From Trichomonas vaginalis G3 (lineage: Eukaryota > Parabasalia > Trichomonadida > Trichomonadidae): a DNA stretch of 64,000 nt. Within the stretch, counting starts at the first letter, position 1. Each line of letters opens with the position of its first letter. Below, piece by piece: positions 9,371-20,186 of this stretch. The position numbers and the translations under genes are program-made. The stretch lies in assembly GCF_026262505.1 (NCBI RefSeq), contig NC_067205.1, positions 6,324,001-6,388,000 of the forward strand, written 5' to 3'. A model generated the notes under the pieces. That model was not told the origin of the DNA and searched no databases. It saw only the letters and a list, made by a program, of their open reading frames with translations.

Positions 9371-9729
9371 TTTAATGCATCGTCTATATATAGATGTAAC
9401 AAAAAAAGTCACACAACCCATCATATTCTACTACTCAAATTTTTATCAGGAATTCTAATATTTTGACTATAGATCCGTATTTTTCCCAAGTGAGCGGGGT
9501 ATCTCCAATTCCAGCCCTATCGTCCTCCCAGTGTTAGTTTTCAATATAAAATTCAAATTTTTTTGAAAATAAAAATTTCGAGAAATTTTTCTGATTTTTT
9601 TCTTTGATTTCAATAATTCAAAATAAATTTGGGAGTAAAAAGACACTATTTAATGAAATTCATATGAGTGAATGTGGATAAATACTCTCAAAACATACAA
9701 TTTATCTATTTTTTCTTTATATTATCAAC
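9371..9729. other. Noncoding stretch after the mariner
   Basis: AT-rich sequence with no open frame of note. It may hold the terminal part of the Polinton, as CTATATATAG occurs on both sides of the mariner (about 7,989 and 9,385), but I cannot define an end. Confidence 0.5.
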
Positions 9730-9731
9730 TA

Positions 9732-10997
9732 CCCAGATTTTCCTTACTTTTACCACCCCTCTAAAGCTGGGGACACCGCCTATCGTTGGGAGTAGCTATT
9801 AAATAGAACCACCAAGGGTATTTTTCGAACTGCCGGTGTAGTGGAAACATCTGACATAATTATTCATTATGCCAAGGTTTGATTCACATTTAGCCAATTT
9901 TTTTCTTTTTTGGATCATGAATTTTTTTTTTGGGTCACTATAAGATTTGTTTCATGTTCTAAATCTGCTGCATATGTAATCTATTTTTATTTACCTATTT
10001 TTTAAAAATCTATTGGATTGCCAAATTTGAATATATTTAAAATCATAAAAATCCAAAAAAACTATAAATATATGTTTTATGCATAGTGCCGATACTCAAA
10101 TATCAGATTACTTAGATCCATGAATAATATCCGAATTTTTTTTCTTAAAATTAAACTTCAAAACTTCCTGCAATTTTATTCTTCATCAATTGTAAATTTT
10201 TAAAACCATTTTTTAAAATAATTTTGCGTAAATTTTATTCTCATGTTGTTTTAATCGAAAATTGATACATTTTCAAAAAAATAATATTGACTTATGAAAT
10301 TCATTTTTAAGGTGAAATAGTATTGTTTTTATTAAAGTATATGAATAATATATAAAAAATTAATGAATAATATAAGCAGATTTTTAGTTTACAAAACAAA
10401 TATGAGCAATGCAATTTCAAACTTTTGCTGGCAATTTCGATATTGCTCAAGTTTGTAGTATTTGTGATACCTATAACATCGGCTTAATCAAAATTCGATT
10501 TTTCTTATGAGTTATTGAGAAAATTTGATTGCAATGAGAAGGATTTCGACGTTTTTGATAAACTAAGAGCTGAGCTTTAGGGGTTCAGTTCATTTATGGC
10601 TGTAGTTTGATGCGTAGATCTCTTTTTTATTGTAAATTCTTTCAGCATGGAGATCGAGAATGAATCTTTTGAGAACTTTATGAGTTTTTACACCCGTAAA
10701 GAGGTCCTTCGAGGAAAGATAGTCCAGACTACATGAAGATGTGGGTTAACCAAAAAAATCCGATGGTTTCCCCATATTCATGTAGATCTTCGAAAAAATG
10801 AGCACCAAAAAAGCCAAAAAAATAGGCTTTTTATTGGATTTGTACACTAGATCAATAATCTATTTAGGATCTGACACTCTTTTTAGCCAGAGATATGAGG
10901 TCCTTTCTAGGAAAACGATCTATTCATCCATAAAAAAATGAATTATCGTTTTCCCCAGAAATTACATGGGGAGTGGTAAAAGTAAGGAAAATCTGGG
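9732..10997. mobile_element. TA-flanked inverted-repeat element, no transposase
   Basis: A 1,266-bp unit with terminal inverted repeats identical over about 25 bp (CCCAGATTTTCCTTACTTTT then ACCAC, followed by a C-run), at 9732 and, reversed, at 10997. A TA dinucleotide flanks each end, as for Tc1/mariner-type targets. The interior is AT-rich with no transposase frame, so this is either a non-autonomous MITE-like element or a long-dead autonomous one. No family is recognised from the interior. Confidence 0.7.
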
Positions 10998-10999
10998 TA

Positions 11000-11314
11000 A
11001 TTAGTGATAATTTTTTTTGAATCAGATTTTTTTTCATTAAAAACATAATATATAACACAACAATGATGCACACATACGTATCTACACATCAAAATATAAA
11101 GATTGTTTTGGTCTGGGCATCCCAACCCAAAATTCTTAAAAAATTGAATAAAATTGAATACTTGGGGCTGGGATACCCATCCCAAAACCGAATTGAATTT
11201 TTTGAATTAAAGAATATATTTATGTATTTATAATATACATGTGATGTCTATAAAAAATACTAAATTCTAAAAAAAATTCAATTTATTCAAAACGTATACT
11301 AAGTGATCACTTCA
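11000..11314. other. Noncoding stretch
   Basis: AT-rich intergenic sequence with two near-repeats of a CATCCCA(A)CCC motif around 11,119 and 11,178. No gene seen. Confidence 0.4.
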
Positions 11315-12053
11315 TTAGTAGGATCAGCAATCCTACTAAATGGTGAGAACGCCACTAACTAAAAAGGGAGTCCTTGGAGCTCTTGATCTCTTGTCAGTAG
11401 AGTTCATAATGAGGCATGGCATCTACTGATTAGAGATCAGAGCAATCCTACCTTACCTTCAGGAGCTACAAAGCTCCTAATCGTTACGAGAGGGAGCCTT
11501 GGAGCTCCTGAAGCTCATCAGCAGAGGCTATTTACCATTTGGGCCTCTTCTGATGAAAGATGCGAAACACGTCTACGAACCAGGAGCTTCAAAGCTTCTA
11601 ATCCTTACTAAAGGGAGCTTTGGAGCTCCTGAGTCTCCATCAACAGAGTCCCAGATGGTAAATGTCCTTTGCTGATGAAAGATGCGAAACACATCTCCGA
11701 ACCAGGAGCTCCAAAGCTCCTAATCCTTACGAAAGGGAGCTTTGGAGCTCCTGAAACTCCTTTTACTATAAAATAGGACAGTTTTCTTCTGAGGTTCTCA
11801 TCAAATCTAAGACTTCAGAAGAAAGCTGTCCTATCAATGTATACTTACACTCTCATGGACTACAAGTGTACAATTTTAAGGCAGTGATTATCCGAGGCCT
11901 CTCATCAAATGAGGGACCTCGGATAATCTCTACCTTAAGTAGTCAAATAACTTTTCTCACTATTTAGGAACAAAAGAACAAGAGTTGGAGTACTTTAAGG
12001 CAAGATTCTTCCGAAATCTCTCATCGAATGAGAGACTTTGGAAGGACCTTGCC
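11315..12053. repeat. Cluster of hairpins with ~121-bp spacing
   Basis: A run of long inverted repeats. Examples: TTAGTAGGAT / ATCCTACTAA (11315-11339); arms near 11398-11411 and 11431-11450; repeated AGGAGCT(C)AAAGCTCCT boxes at 11461, 11582 and 11704 (121-122 bp apart); 23-nt arms at 11773-11795 / 11812-11834; 30-nt arms at 11876-11905 / 11909-11938 with loop CAA; 26-nt arms at 11999-12024 / 12028-12053 with loop CGA. Several arm mismatches would still pair as G-U in RNA. No protein frame spans it. It may be a small-RNA or structured-RNA source, or a decayed satellite. Confidence 0.75.
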
Positions 12054-12407
12054 AAATCCTTGAACGCCAATATCCTTGGAACTGAGCTAGAACCAGGGAG
12101 AAGTAGCATACTATAGAGCATGATGGTAATCTCGGAAATGCTTATATCGCCCCAAGCACAATATTTAAGAAGTCTAACTCATATATACAAGAAGTCAGGC
12201 TGAATAGATATTGTGCATATGGTTTGCAGAACTCTCATGATATTTAAAATTCATGTTATCCCAAAAAGGTGACACTTTGGGTGTATCGTCCATCCCAGGG
12301 ATGCAAAAATCACATCACCTTGGATCTATAATTTTGACAAAATATTTACAATTTCGGAAAATTTAAACACCCAAATATAATTATTATTTATAAAGATCAT
12401 TATTCCT
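12054..12407. other. Noncoding stretch
   Basis: Intergenic sequence without gene or clear repeat. Its last eight bases, TTATTCCT, flank the left end of the short hAT copy. Confidence 0.5.
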
Positions 12408-13181
12408 TATGGCATTCCAAACGGGAACCGCGGTTGGTTACCATGGATTTCCGTCACCGGTCACATTTTAAAGATTTTTTAAGCCTTATAAAAATATGCT
12501 TTGTAAATCATTTTTTGTAAATCGGCAAAAATTTGGTAATTTTCTTCAACTAATAAATCTGCGAATAGCATTTATAATACAAGAACAATCTTTTAAAATG
12601 CGTTTGATTCATTTTTGTATAATTTCATATAATTTCACGTTAGACAACAAGAGTCATGAAGTCTCATACTAAGGGATATCCAACATATATTTTAATAATC
12701 TAATGTTTGTGACAAATATTCAACATAAAATTAAGTTTTCGTTTCGTTACAAGGCATTCATACTTTGGAGATATCATATTTAATGTACAGAAAAGTTAAT
12801 ATTAAACAATACATGCTAAAGAATTAATAAATAAGATAATAAAATAAATTTATACGTAATTACTTTCATTTAATATGCTTTATGCTGTATAATATTGATT
12901 AAGAGGCATTAAAAGGTTCCATAGTCTGCTTTTATAGGCAAGATTTTTGATAAAAATTTTAAATTTTGAAAAATGATGAGAAAAGGAAAAAAAGGTAAAT
13001 GAGAGCAAGAGGAGGGAAAAAAAGAAAAAGAAAAGAAAGGGAAGGGAAAAATAAAAGAAAGAAGGACATATAAAAATTTAGATGCGCATTCTTAATGCCG
13101 AGGCGGCTTGCCGCCGAGGCGCGATTTTTTTAGGCCTCTACGGTAATCCGGCAATGTTTTTTTAAATCTTGTACAGCCCTA
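12408..13181 (+). mobile_element. hAT element, internally deleted copy
   Basis: The left 220 bp (from TATGGCATTCCAAACGGG) and the right ~545 bp (to GTACAGCCCTA) match the complete hAT copy at 25548-29555. About 3.24 kb of the middle, including the transposase, is missing; the join lies near 12,630-12,637 with a few bases of filler resembling AATTTCA. Flanks are TTATTCCT on the left and GGAGGATG on the right, so the copy lacks a matching target duplication. The right part contains the purine-rich tract and the GC-rich box GCCGAGGCGGCTTGCC found in the full copy. Confidence 0.88.
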
Positions 13182-14664
13182 GGAGGATGTAATAATTTGG
13201 TACTAATTTAATTGCATTAAAATACTAAAATTATGAAATTGTAAATTTAATCGAAAGATATGAGTTTAAATAAAGAAACGAGAGATATTTTAATTGATTT
13301 AATTATTTTATATCACTGATTGTCAGTAATGTCCTTTGATCTTTGATTCAATGAATACGTTAGTATGAATAATCAATATTCATTGAACAAAAATGAACAA
13401 ATACAGTGTAATATGCAGATTTTAGTATGCAAATGTTATATCGTGTGATAAATTCTCCGTAATAAAGAAGATATTTACAATTATTTTTATATGAGCTTTA
13501 AATCTGTTGAAATAGTTCCAATATCGCATGAAATTGGCAGATTTGAAGTAATTTGATTAGTTTTGAGATGGAAAATTTCTAAAAAATTTCTGAAATCAAG
13601 AAAATATTTCCTAAATGTTAGTCACCGTTACGGTTTTTTCTTTGGGGGCTCGCAAGCTCGCCCCCAAAGAAAAAACCGTAACGGTGAGCTCACATTTCGG
13701 CATAGTTTAAGTCTAGGTTTTGCATTTTAAAATGTTTGTTACCTTATCTTCTTTCAAAAAGTGGCAAAATTTGTTTGAAATTTGAAAAAGATATTTTTAT
13801 TTGCATAAATGACATTCAACTAAGCTGTAGCATGATTCTTTTGCATGCTCTAGTTTTTTCTCAGTTCAATCTCCTTCCATACTCTTGCTTGTACCAGTAA
13901 GATCGCACCAAAATTCTCAAAAATTAAGATCTCCAAATTTTATGTCCAACTCCAATTATCAAACGCCCTCATTAACGCCACTCATAGCCATCTTTCATGC
14001 ATGAGAAATTGTTATTAGAAGATTTTTTACGGCTAATTATCTGATTCAATTCAGATCAATACTCAAAGCCCATTATTTATTTATAAATCCTTGTTTGTCG
14101 CCTATGCGAATAAAAATTCTTTTTATATTTTAAACAATTTTTTTTCACTTTGGAAGGAGAAAGGTGACTAACATTTTAAAAATGCAAAAACCGACTAAAC
14201 TATTTCGAAATTTTGTTAAAAATACTTTCAAAATGCTGAATTTAGAAAAAAATTTGGAATTTCTTGATCCTAGAATTTTGATTAATTTTGTTAAATAGCT
14301 TAAATCATCAGTGATTTATGAAGTTTTGGATAAATTCTTAATCAATATTCATTCATTCAATGAATTTGAGCAATAACACTGAAAAAGTAAGGTTTACACA
14401 TGAATTAAATGGAAAATAACCAGCATATCCTATAGAATTTCTATTTTTTTATCATTGATTTGAAATGCACTATATTAGAAATCAATATCTCTAGAAAATG
14501 TGCCATAATATTTTATTTTATCTTGAATATTGTTTATTAACATTATACTAGTATCTCTTCTCGATACGAATTAAAAGATTTAACGGACTGGCTATTAAAC
14601 TATAAGATTGTTCAATCTTACTAGATAAGGCAAGATATATATAAGTTAAGGAAACCTTAATTTG
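13182..14664. other. Noncoding stretch with a perfect 28-bp hairpin
   Basis: AT-rich with no gene. It contains a striking palindrome: 28-nt perfect arms at 13622-13649 and 13660-13687, including TCACCGTTACGG and CTTTGGGGGC, around a 10-nt loop TCGCAAGCTC. This GC-rich hairpin stands out from the AT-rich surroundings. Confidence 0.7.
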
Positions 14665-14750
14665 TTATATACGAAAACGATAAAAACAGTTTGACAAAAA
14701 AGTGACAACTTTACGTGTCAAAAATAGAAAAGTGACATTTATTCGTAATA

Positions 14751-16887
14751 TTAAAATGAATCATCACAATCTTCTTCATAAGGGTCTTCATAATCTTCTT
14801 GATATTCTTCTTCATAATTTACTTCGTATTCTTCTTCTTCATTACTATCTTCTTCTATTTCAACCGGATTCACCTTATTTTCTTCTTCTTCAACTTCCTC
14901 GCCTTCTTTTTCCCATTCATCTTCTTCGATTCCTTGGAGCTCTGGCATCTCATTGGCCATAAGTGAACCTGGAAGAAAATCTTGAGAGACTCCATCCACA
15001 ATCCATTTTGCCGGCATTCCCCTCTTCCAAATTGGAAGTTTCTTCCACATTTCAGATGGGCTATAGTGAATTTGTTTTCCATTCACATAATGAGTTGGTA
15101 ATGCTAGATGAGGTTTAGCATTATAGTACTCAACCCATTGTTGAATCGTTGCCCATGACAACTCTCTGCTCTCTATGTTAGGCCACAAGCGCTCGATTTT
15201 CCCATTTTGGTATGGGCATTGGGGGACAATATATACATTATTGATCCCCCGAACCCTCATAGCCTTTAGGAACTCGCCTTTATTCTCGCCGCCATTATCG
15301 GACCAAATTGTATGTGGTGGTCCATAACGGGCTATTGCTCTCTTAATTACTTTCACTGTTTGGCTAGCATGTTTTGACGAAAGATGCTGCCATTCTATGA
15401 TGAGCCTTGTGCAGTCATCAATCACAGCATAAAGAATCTGACTTCTCTTTTTGCCAAGAAAGTGGATATCAACGTGCCATATTTGGTTAGGAAAGGCAGC
15501 TAAGTATCTTGTCTTTCCTTTTGGCCGATAGGGTCCCCTTGGACGTGCCAAGCCTAGCTCTCTAAAAGCTCTTTCTACCATATGTCTTGAGGGGGATGTG
15601 GAAGAGGGTTTGTAAGATATTTAATGTTCCTCAGCTCAGATGGAAATGATAATGGAGACTCTTCAATCATAAGTCCGGAAGGAATTGTGGAAGAAATTTG
15701 ATTCAGGGGCTTAAAACGTTCAATAGCGGAGAACCATGCTTGGATAGGCGTTGGCTGTGGAACAATACCCGTCTTCATGTCCAAAAATGCCTCAAAATGA
15801 GATTTGGCATATTCGATATCTTTATTTATTTGGTTATAGGCGGAGATTATTCCAAGATGGCCATGCTGCTCAATTAGGTTTCTAATAGTTACCTTAAGAT
15901 CTTTTGGTACATTAACTTTGGGTCTCCCGCGCTTAAGGGGAATAGACACAGATGGGTGAGGCTGAGGCTGAGTATTGGCAGAGAGCTGTTGCTGTGGGGG
16001 AGTGTTGGCAGAGAGTTGTTGCTGTGCCGAGGTGTTGGCAGAGAGCTGGCGTTGAAGAGGAGTATTGGCAGAAAGTTGTTGCTGTGGAAGAGAGTTGGCA
16101 GAGAGCTGGCGTTGTGGGGGAGTGTTGGCAGAGAGTTGTTGCTGTGCCGAAGTGTTGGCAGATAGCTGGCGCTGAAGATGGGTGTTGGCAGAGAGCTGGC
16201 GTTGAAGATGAGTGTTGGCCGAGAGCTGGCGTTGTGTCTGGGTGTTGGCAGAGAGCTGGCGTTGTGGGGGAGTGTTGGCAGAGAGTTGTTGCTGTGCCGA
16301 GGTGTTGGCAGAGAGCTGGCGTTGAAGATGAGTGTTAGCAGAGAGCTGGCGTTGAAGATGAGTGTTGGCAGAGAGCTGGCGTTGTGGGGGAGTGTTGGCA
16401 GAGAGTTGTTGCTGCGCCGAGGTGTTGGCAGAGAGCTGGCGTTGTGTCTGGGTGTTGGCAGAGAGTTGTTGCTGCGCCGAGGTGTTGGCAGAGAGTTGTT
16501 GCTGTGCTGGCGTTGTAGAGGAGTGCTGGCTGATGAGGGTTCTTCCTGTATACGAGAGTCGTTTGAACTTTGTAATATCAAATAATCGGTAAGGAGAGTG
16601 TCATCTCTGTGTTTCAAAATGGATGAACACTCGTAGAGTCGATTATTATATTTAATGTAGAAAGTAGTAAACTCTTGAAGTTTGTATGTATGATGTAAGT
16701 ACTCTTCAATAGTAATTAGTCTATTACATAAGAGAGCTTTGTAAAATGTTATCTTGTTAATTGATGAACGAATAGTGTTGTTGACTAATGGAACATTTGT
16801 GAGAACAATGGCTAACGGTGTGCGCCTTTGAATCTGTGCTAGAGCTGTTTCAAGTCAAGCTGAATCAACTAAGGTGTACAAATTCAT
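14751..16887 (-). pseudogene. Integrase-like transposase, broken
   Basis: Begins at ATG 16887 (MNLYTLVDSA), runs through a helical N-terminal region, a long Ser/Leu/Pro/Asn-rich repeat linker, an RGRPKV AT-hook-like basic box, a possible helix-turn-helix (LIEQHGHLGIISAYNQI) and then the catalytic core: WHVDIHF, WSDNGGEN and NGKIERLW give the D, D, E triad, with 34 residues between the last two by my count. The C-terminus is a long Glu/Asp-rich tail. There is one early in-frame stop (codon 11) and two frame changes, near 15,900 and near 15,585, so it is a dead copy. It probably bound the GTGACA/TTTGACA boxes at the element ends. Confidence 0.75.
15960..16530. repeat. 30-bp minisatellite inside the integrase gene
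   Basis: About 19 units of 30 bp, core GTTGGCAGAGAG followed by CTGGCGTTG or TTGTTGCTG variants. On the minus strand each unit encodes ten residues of the type SLPTPRHNNS/SLPTLPHNAS, a low-complexity linker between the N-terminal and the DNA-binding regions. Because the period is a multiple of three, copy number can change without shifting the frame. Confidence 0.9.
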
Positions 16888-17673
16888 TTTAAACAAATTT
16901 GAAATGAAATAATTTGTGAGAATTTGAGAATAATTTAATTATTTCAGAAGTCTATATTGAAAAAATATTCTTAACAAAATTAATTTAAATGGTTCAGAAA
17001 ATAAAAAATTAAAATTAATGGAAAAAAAACATGATTAGGAATAATTAACAATAATAAATATCATGGTTTTGGATTATTTAAACAGCTATAAAAGAACGAA
17101 TTTTACAAATTACGATAAAAAAAATTATTGAAAAATAATGAAGAGAATAAGGATTTGAATCGAAAATTAAAAGGATGATTATGTGTCAAATTAAATTAAA
17201 ATAAAAATTTTAGAAGATTTAGACAAGAAATAGTGCAAAGAATTAGAATTAACATAAAAATCGAAAATTTAATAAAGGAGAGATAAAATTATTGTAGTAT
17301 TCAATTGAAAAATTTTATAAAATAAGGAATATTGGTAAACAAATAAGTTTCATCTAAAAAAGGAAAATAAAAATATAAAAATTGAAATAAAAACAGAAAT
17401 ATAAAATATTTTTAAAATGCAAAAAAGTTTCATACTAATCGTTTTTGTATAATATTTTGTTGCATGCTAAGATCAGTCATAATGTAAACCTCTCAATTTT
17501 ATTGTCGTGGGAAGTATCTCAATTCCTTCAAAAAAATTGAAAAACTATTTAATTTTAAAAATATAATACTTTTAATTAGTTAATTAATTGGAGATATTTT
17601 TAAAAAATCACTTTTGATAATACTTTTGAGAACTTTAATTAAAAAATATATTCAAAAATATCCAGGATATCAA

Positions 17674-17736
17674 GAGGGAATTGTTCCTTATGAGGTATAT
17701 AGTTATGATGTATACCTCATAAGGAACAATTCCCTC
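17674..17736. repeat. Perfect 26-bp hairpin
   Basis: Arms 17674-17699 (GAGGGAATTGTTCCTTATG then AGGTATA) and 17711-17736 are exact reverse complements, with an 11-nt loop. It lies in the non-genic half of the integrase transposon. Confidence 0.9.
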
Positions 17737-18305
17737 CTTAAAATCGTAGACATTTTTATACTTATTAATCAACCATTCAAAATCATATTCCTCTGAAAAG
17801 TTATTTTATTAAAAATTTAGAATTTTAATAAATATAGAGTTTGAATTTCATACAATACCTATATATTTTCAAAAATGGAATTTGAAAACCATTCTCAAAA
17901 GTTCTCAGAAAACCTTTTTTTCATTAATTTTAAGAAATCTGAGTATTAAATTAAGTAATAAATTTGTTTGACACTACTTTAATTTTTAAATTCAAAAAAT
18001 TATATGTGCTTCTTAAAATGACTCAAAAAATTTTATTATAAAATAATATATAATATTAAAAATCCCACAACATTTTTTACTTTACATAATCGTACTTCCT
18101 CGACGATTAATTTCCACTCAATTTCTATCATTGACCGAACTTAGCATGCAACAATTTATCATTGAAAGATTATTGAAAGATATTTTGAAAGAAATCGAAA
18201 GAGTTAAGAAATATTGAGAAGAAGGACAATTGAATGAATTTTTTGGCCGATTGTGCTATGCAAAGTTGATGATAATTGCAGGAAATTTTGAGATTTTCGA
18301 GGTTT

Positions 18306-18484
18306 TGGAGGGTGTGAGTACTATTATATGTAATAGTATCTCACACCCTCCAATTCATCCAATGGCGTCGAGAAAATTTTGGTGAAATGTCGTCGCATTT
18401 CACCAAAATTTCTCGGCGCCATATAGAGAACTAGAGTCTGTGAGGTACTGATTCTATCTATGTACCTCGCAGACCCTAGTTCTC
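18306..18484. repeat. Three adjacent long hairpins
   Basis: Hairpin 1: arms 18306-18327 / 18331-18353 (TTGGAGGGTGTGAG..., one-base bulge, loop ATG or similar). Hairpin 2: 18362-18389 / 18396-18422 (ATGGCG.CGAGAAA...GGTGAAATG, few mismatches). Hairpin 3: 18426-18448 / 18462-18484 (GAGAACTAG.GTCTG.GAGGTAC, few mismatches, 13-nt loop). They follow each other with almost no spacing, 100 bp from the right end of the integrase transposon. Confidence 0.88.
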
Positions 18485-18584
18485 AGCCAAAATGGCTAAA
18501 AATTGCTCGCAATTGTTTGCCATGTAAACTGTCACTTTTTGAGGCGATTTGACATTCTGTCAAATCTCCTTTTTTCGTATATAA

Positions 18585-19524
18585 GAAATTTAGTTAATAT
18601 CTTTGATTTATACTAATTATAAATGAGTGACTTCTGGATTGTTCTATTTTTACATCCATCATTTAACACAATCTTTTTTGAACAATTTTATATAAAAGAG
18701 ATCTATTATAAATGATGAAAAATGTCATTTAATTGATAAATTTGTATATCCTTGTCATGATATTGTTTTTCATATATAAAGCAGTTAACTATATGTAATT
18801 GATCTATTCCAATCTAGTTTTGATTCACAATCAAGAGTTAATATCTACTATTTACTATATTATCCATAATTTTAAATTAATGTTGAATAGTTACCAAAAA
18901 TATACATATAATATATATAAAATATGGAAAATTAATAGTTTGTCTCATAAAAATGCTAGAATTACACTTTTTATTATCATATTAGATTTTCGACTTAAAA
19001 CTATTGAAATACATTATATTACATTTCAAATCTATAACTACATACAAACACTCAGGTTGGAAAAACATAGACTCTTTTGATCTTTTATAATTATATAATT
19101 TTTTATTTTCTTATATTATCTTATTTACTTCACATAATATATAACTCCATAGTATATGTAATTAAATTTTAACCTTGATTTTATTACAAATTCTGTTATC
19201 ATGAATATGCGCAATCAAAACATATTAATATAGAGTTTTGAACTAATTCAATATTGTGTAATGGATCAAAACAACAAATTATATAAAATATTACAGATTT
19301 ACATTGTAAATCAATATAATCAAATTATATAATCTTATATAAAAAACAAAGATCCTTCATCTGCTTAGATCTAATAACTTCAAGGTATACCCTGATTAAT
19401 TGCATACATAGAATTTAACAAAAACAAATATTTCATATTCCTGGAGGTCTATCGTCATGATCGGAACGATTTTCGGGGAAAAACATCAAAAGACGATTAT
19501 TTTTCGGGAAAAACGTTTCTTCCC
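18585..19524. other. Noncoding stretch
   Basis: Very AT-rich intergenic DNA. Short accidental frames only. Near 19,450-19,520 a slightly more GC-rich piece (TCGGAACGATTTTCGGGGAA, TTTTCGGGAAAAACG repeats) adjoins the broken right end of the next hAT copy. Confidence 0.5.
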
Positions 19525-19918
19525 AATATTTGTCACAAACATTAGATTATTAAAATATATGTTGGATATCCCTTAGTATGAGACTTCATGACTCTTGTTG
19601 TCTAACGTGAGCTTTGGATTGCAAGCTCTGTGGTTAACGAACATAAATTAATTGTAAAGTTTTCAAAAATTTTCATCGTTTCTATCAGCATCTATTTTTC
19701 CTTTAAAATAATATATTTGTATGAATACAATATTTAGTAATTTTTTTATTTCCCATAATTTCATTCAAAATTTCAGAAAAAATTAATTTCTATTCAATAT
19801 TATTTCAGCTTCAAAACACTTCATTCTTATAGATGTTGATTCACTAAAGTGTGATTCTATTTATATGAGGTAGGGGCATGAGGCTCGGCAAGTCTTATTG
19901 CTTTTTACCTCAATTTAG

Positions 19919-20013
19919 GTATTAAATAATTATAATGATTCATAGTGGCCGCTGCTGACTGGCCATCAGCAGTCCCTGGCCAAGATTAATATAATTATTT
20001 AATACTTATCCAG
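19919..20013. repeat. Long imperfect hairpin inside the hAT copy
   Basis: Arms starting TATTAAATAATTATA on one side and ending TATAATTATTTAATA on the other enclose a GC-rich tip with GGCC..TGCTGA and TCAGCA..GGCC. The same hairpin occurs in the complete copy at about 28,608-28,702, downstream of the transposase stop, so it is a conserved part of the element. Confidence 0.75.
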
Positions 20014-20186
20014 TTTTACATCAATAACAACAAAGCTAATCAATCATCATTCAGAAATGCGGGAAATTACTACTAATATTAAAGATTGATAGACATTAGG
20101 CTGGCCACCTTCTGTCTAATATCTTTACGAATAAAAATAATACTTTTTAAAACAAATTATTTAATAAATTTTATTAAAAAACAAAA

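Larger units (their letters stand above)
14665..18584 (-). mobile_element. Integrase-type DNA transposon, decayed
   Basis: Terminal inverted repeats start with the identical 13-mer TTATATACGAAAA (14665-14677; reversed 18572-18584) and continue imperfectly for ~75 bp with matching sub-blocks: TTTGACA, AAAAAGTGACA and TTTACRTG in the same order on both sides. The single gene, on the minus strand, encodes an rve/DDE integrase. There is no reverse transcriptase, capsid or LTR, so this is an integrase-only DNA transposon, comparable in kind to Ginger or IS481-like eukaryotic elements. The half not occupied by the gene (16,900-18,570) is AT-rich and holds four long hairpins. The target duplication is unclear, perhaps TA. 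Confidence 0.7.

Noticed and set aside
10943-11185. 80-codon minus-strand frame overlapping the TA-flanked element end
   Set aside because: It crosses the element boundary and has no family resemblance, so it is probably chance.
12408-13181. A separate MITE family
   Set aside because: Both ends match the complete hAT element base for base, so it is an internally deleted copy of that element.
15952-16592. Plus-strand frames rich in CWQRA or VGREL repeats
   Set aside because: They are the antisense reading of the 30-bp minisatellite in the integrase gene; the minus strand carries the gene.
14665-18584. LTR retrotransposon, because of the integrase
   Set aside because: No reverse transcriptase, protease, capsid or LTRs; the ends are inverted, not direct, repeats.
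18799-19080. 93-codon AT-rich frame
   Set aside because: Composition is that of the surrounding noncoding DNA, with no domain or leader motif.
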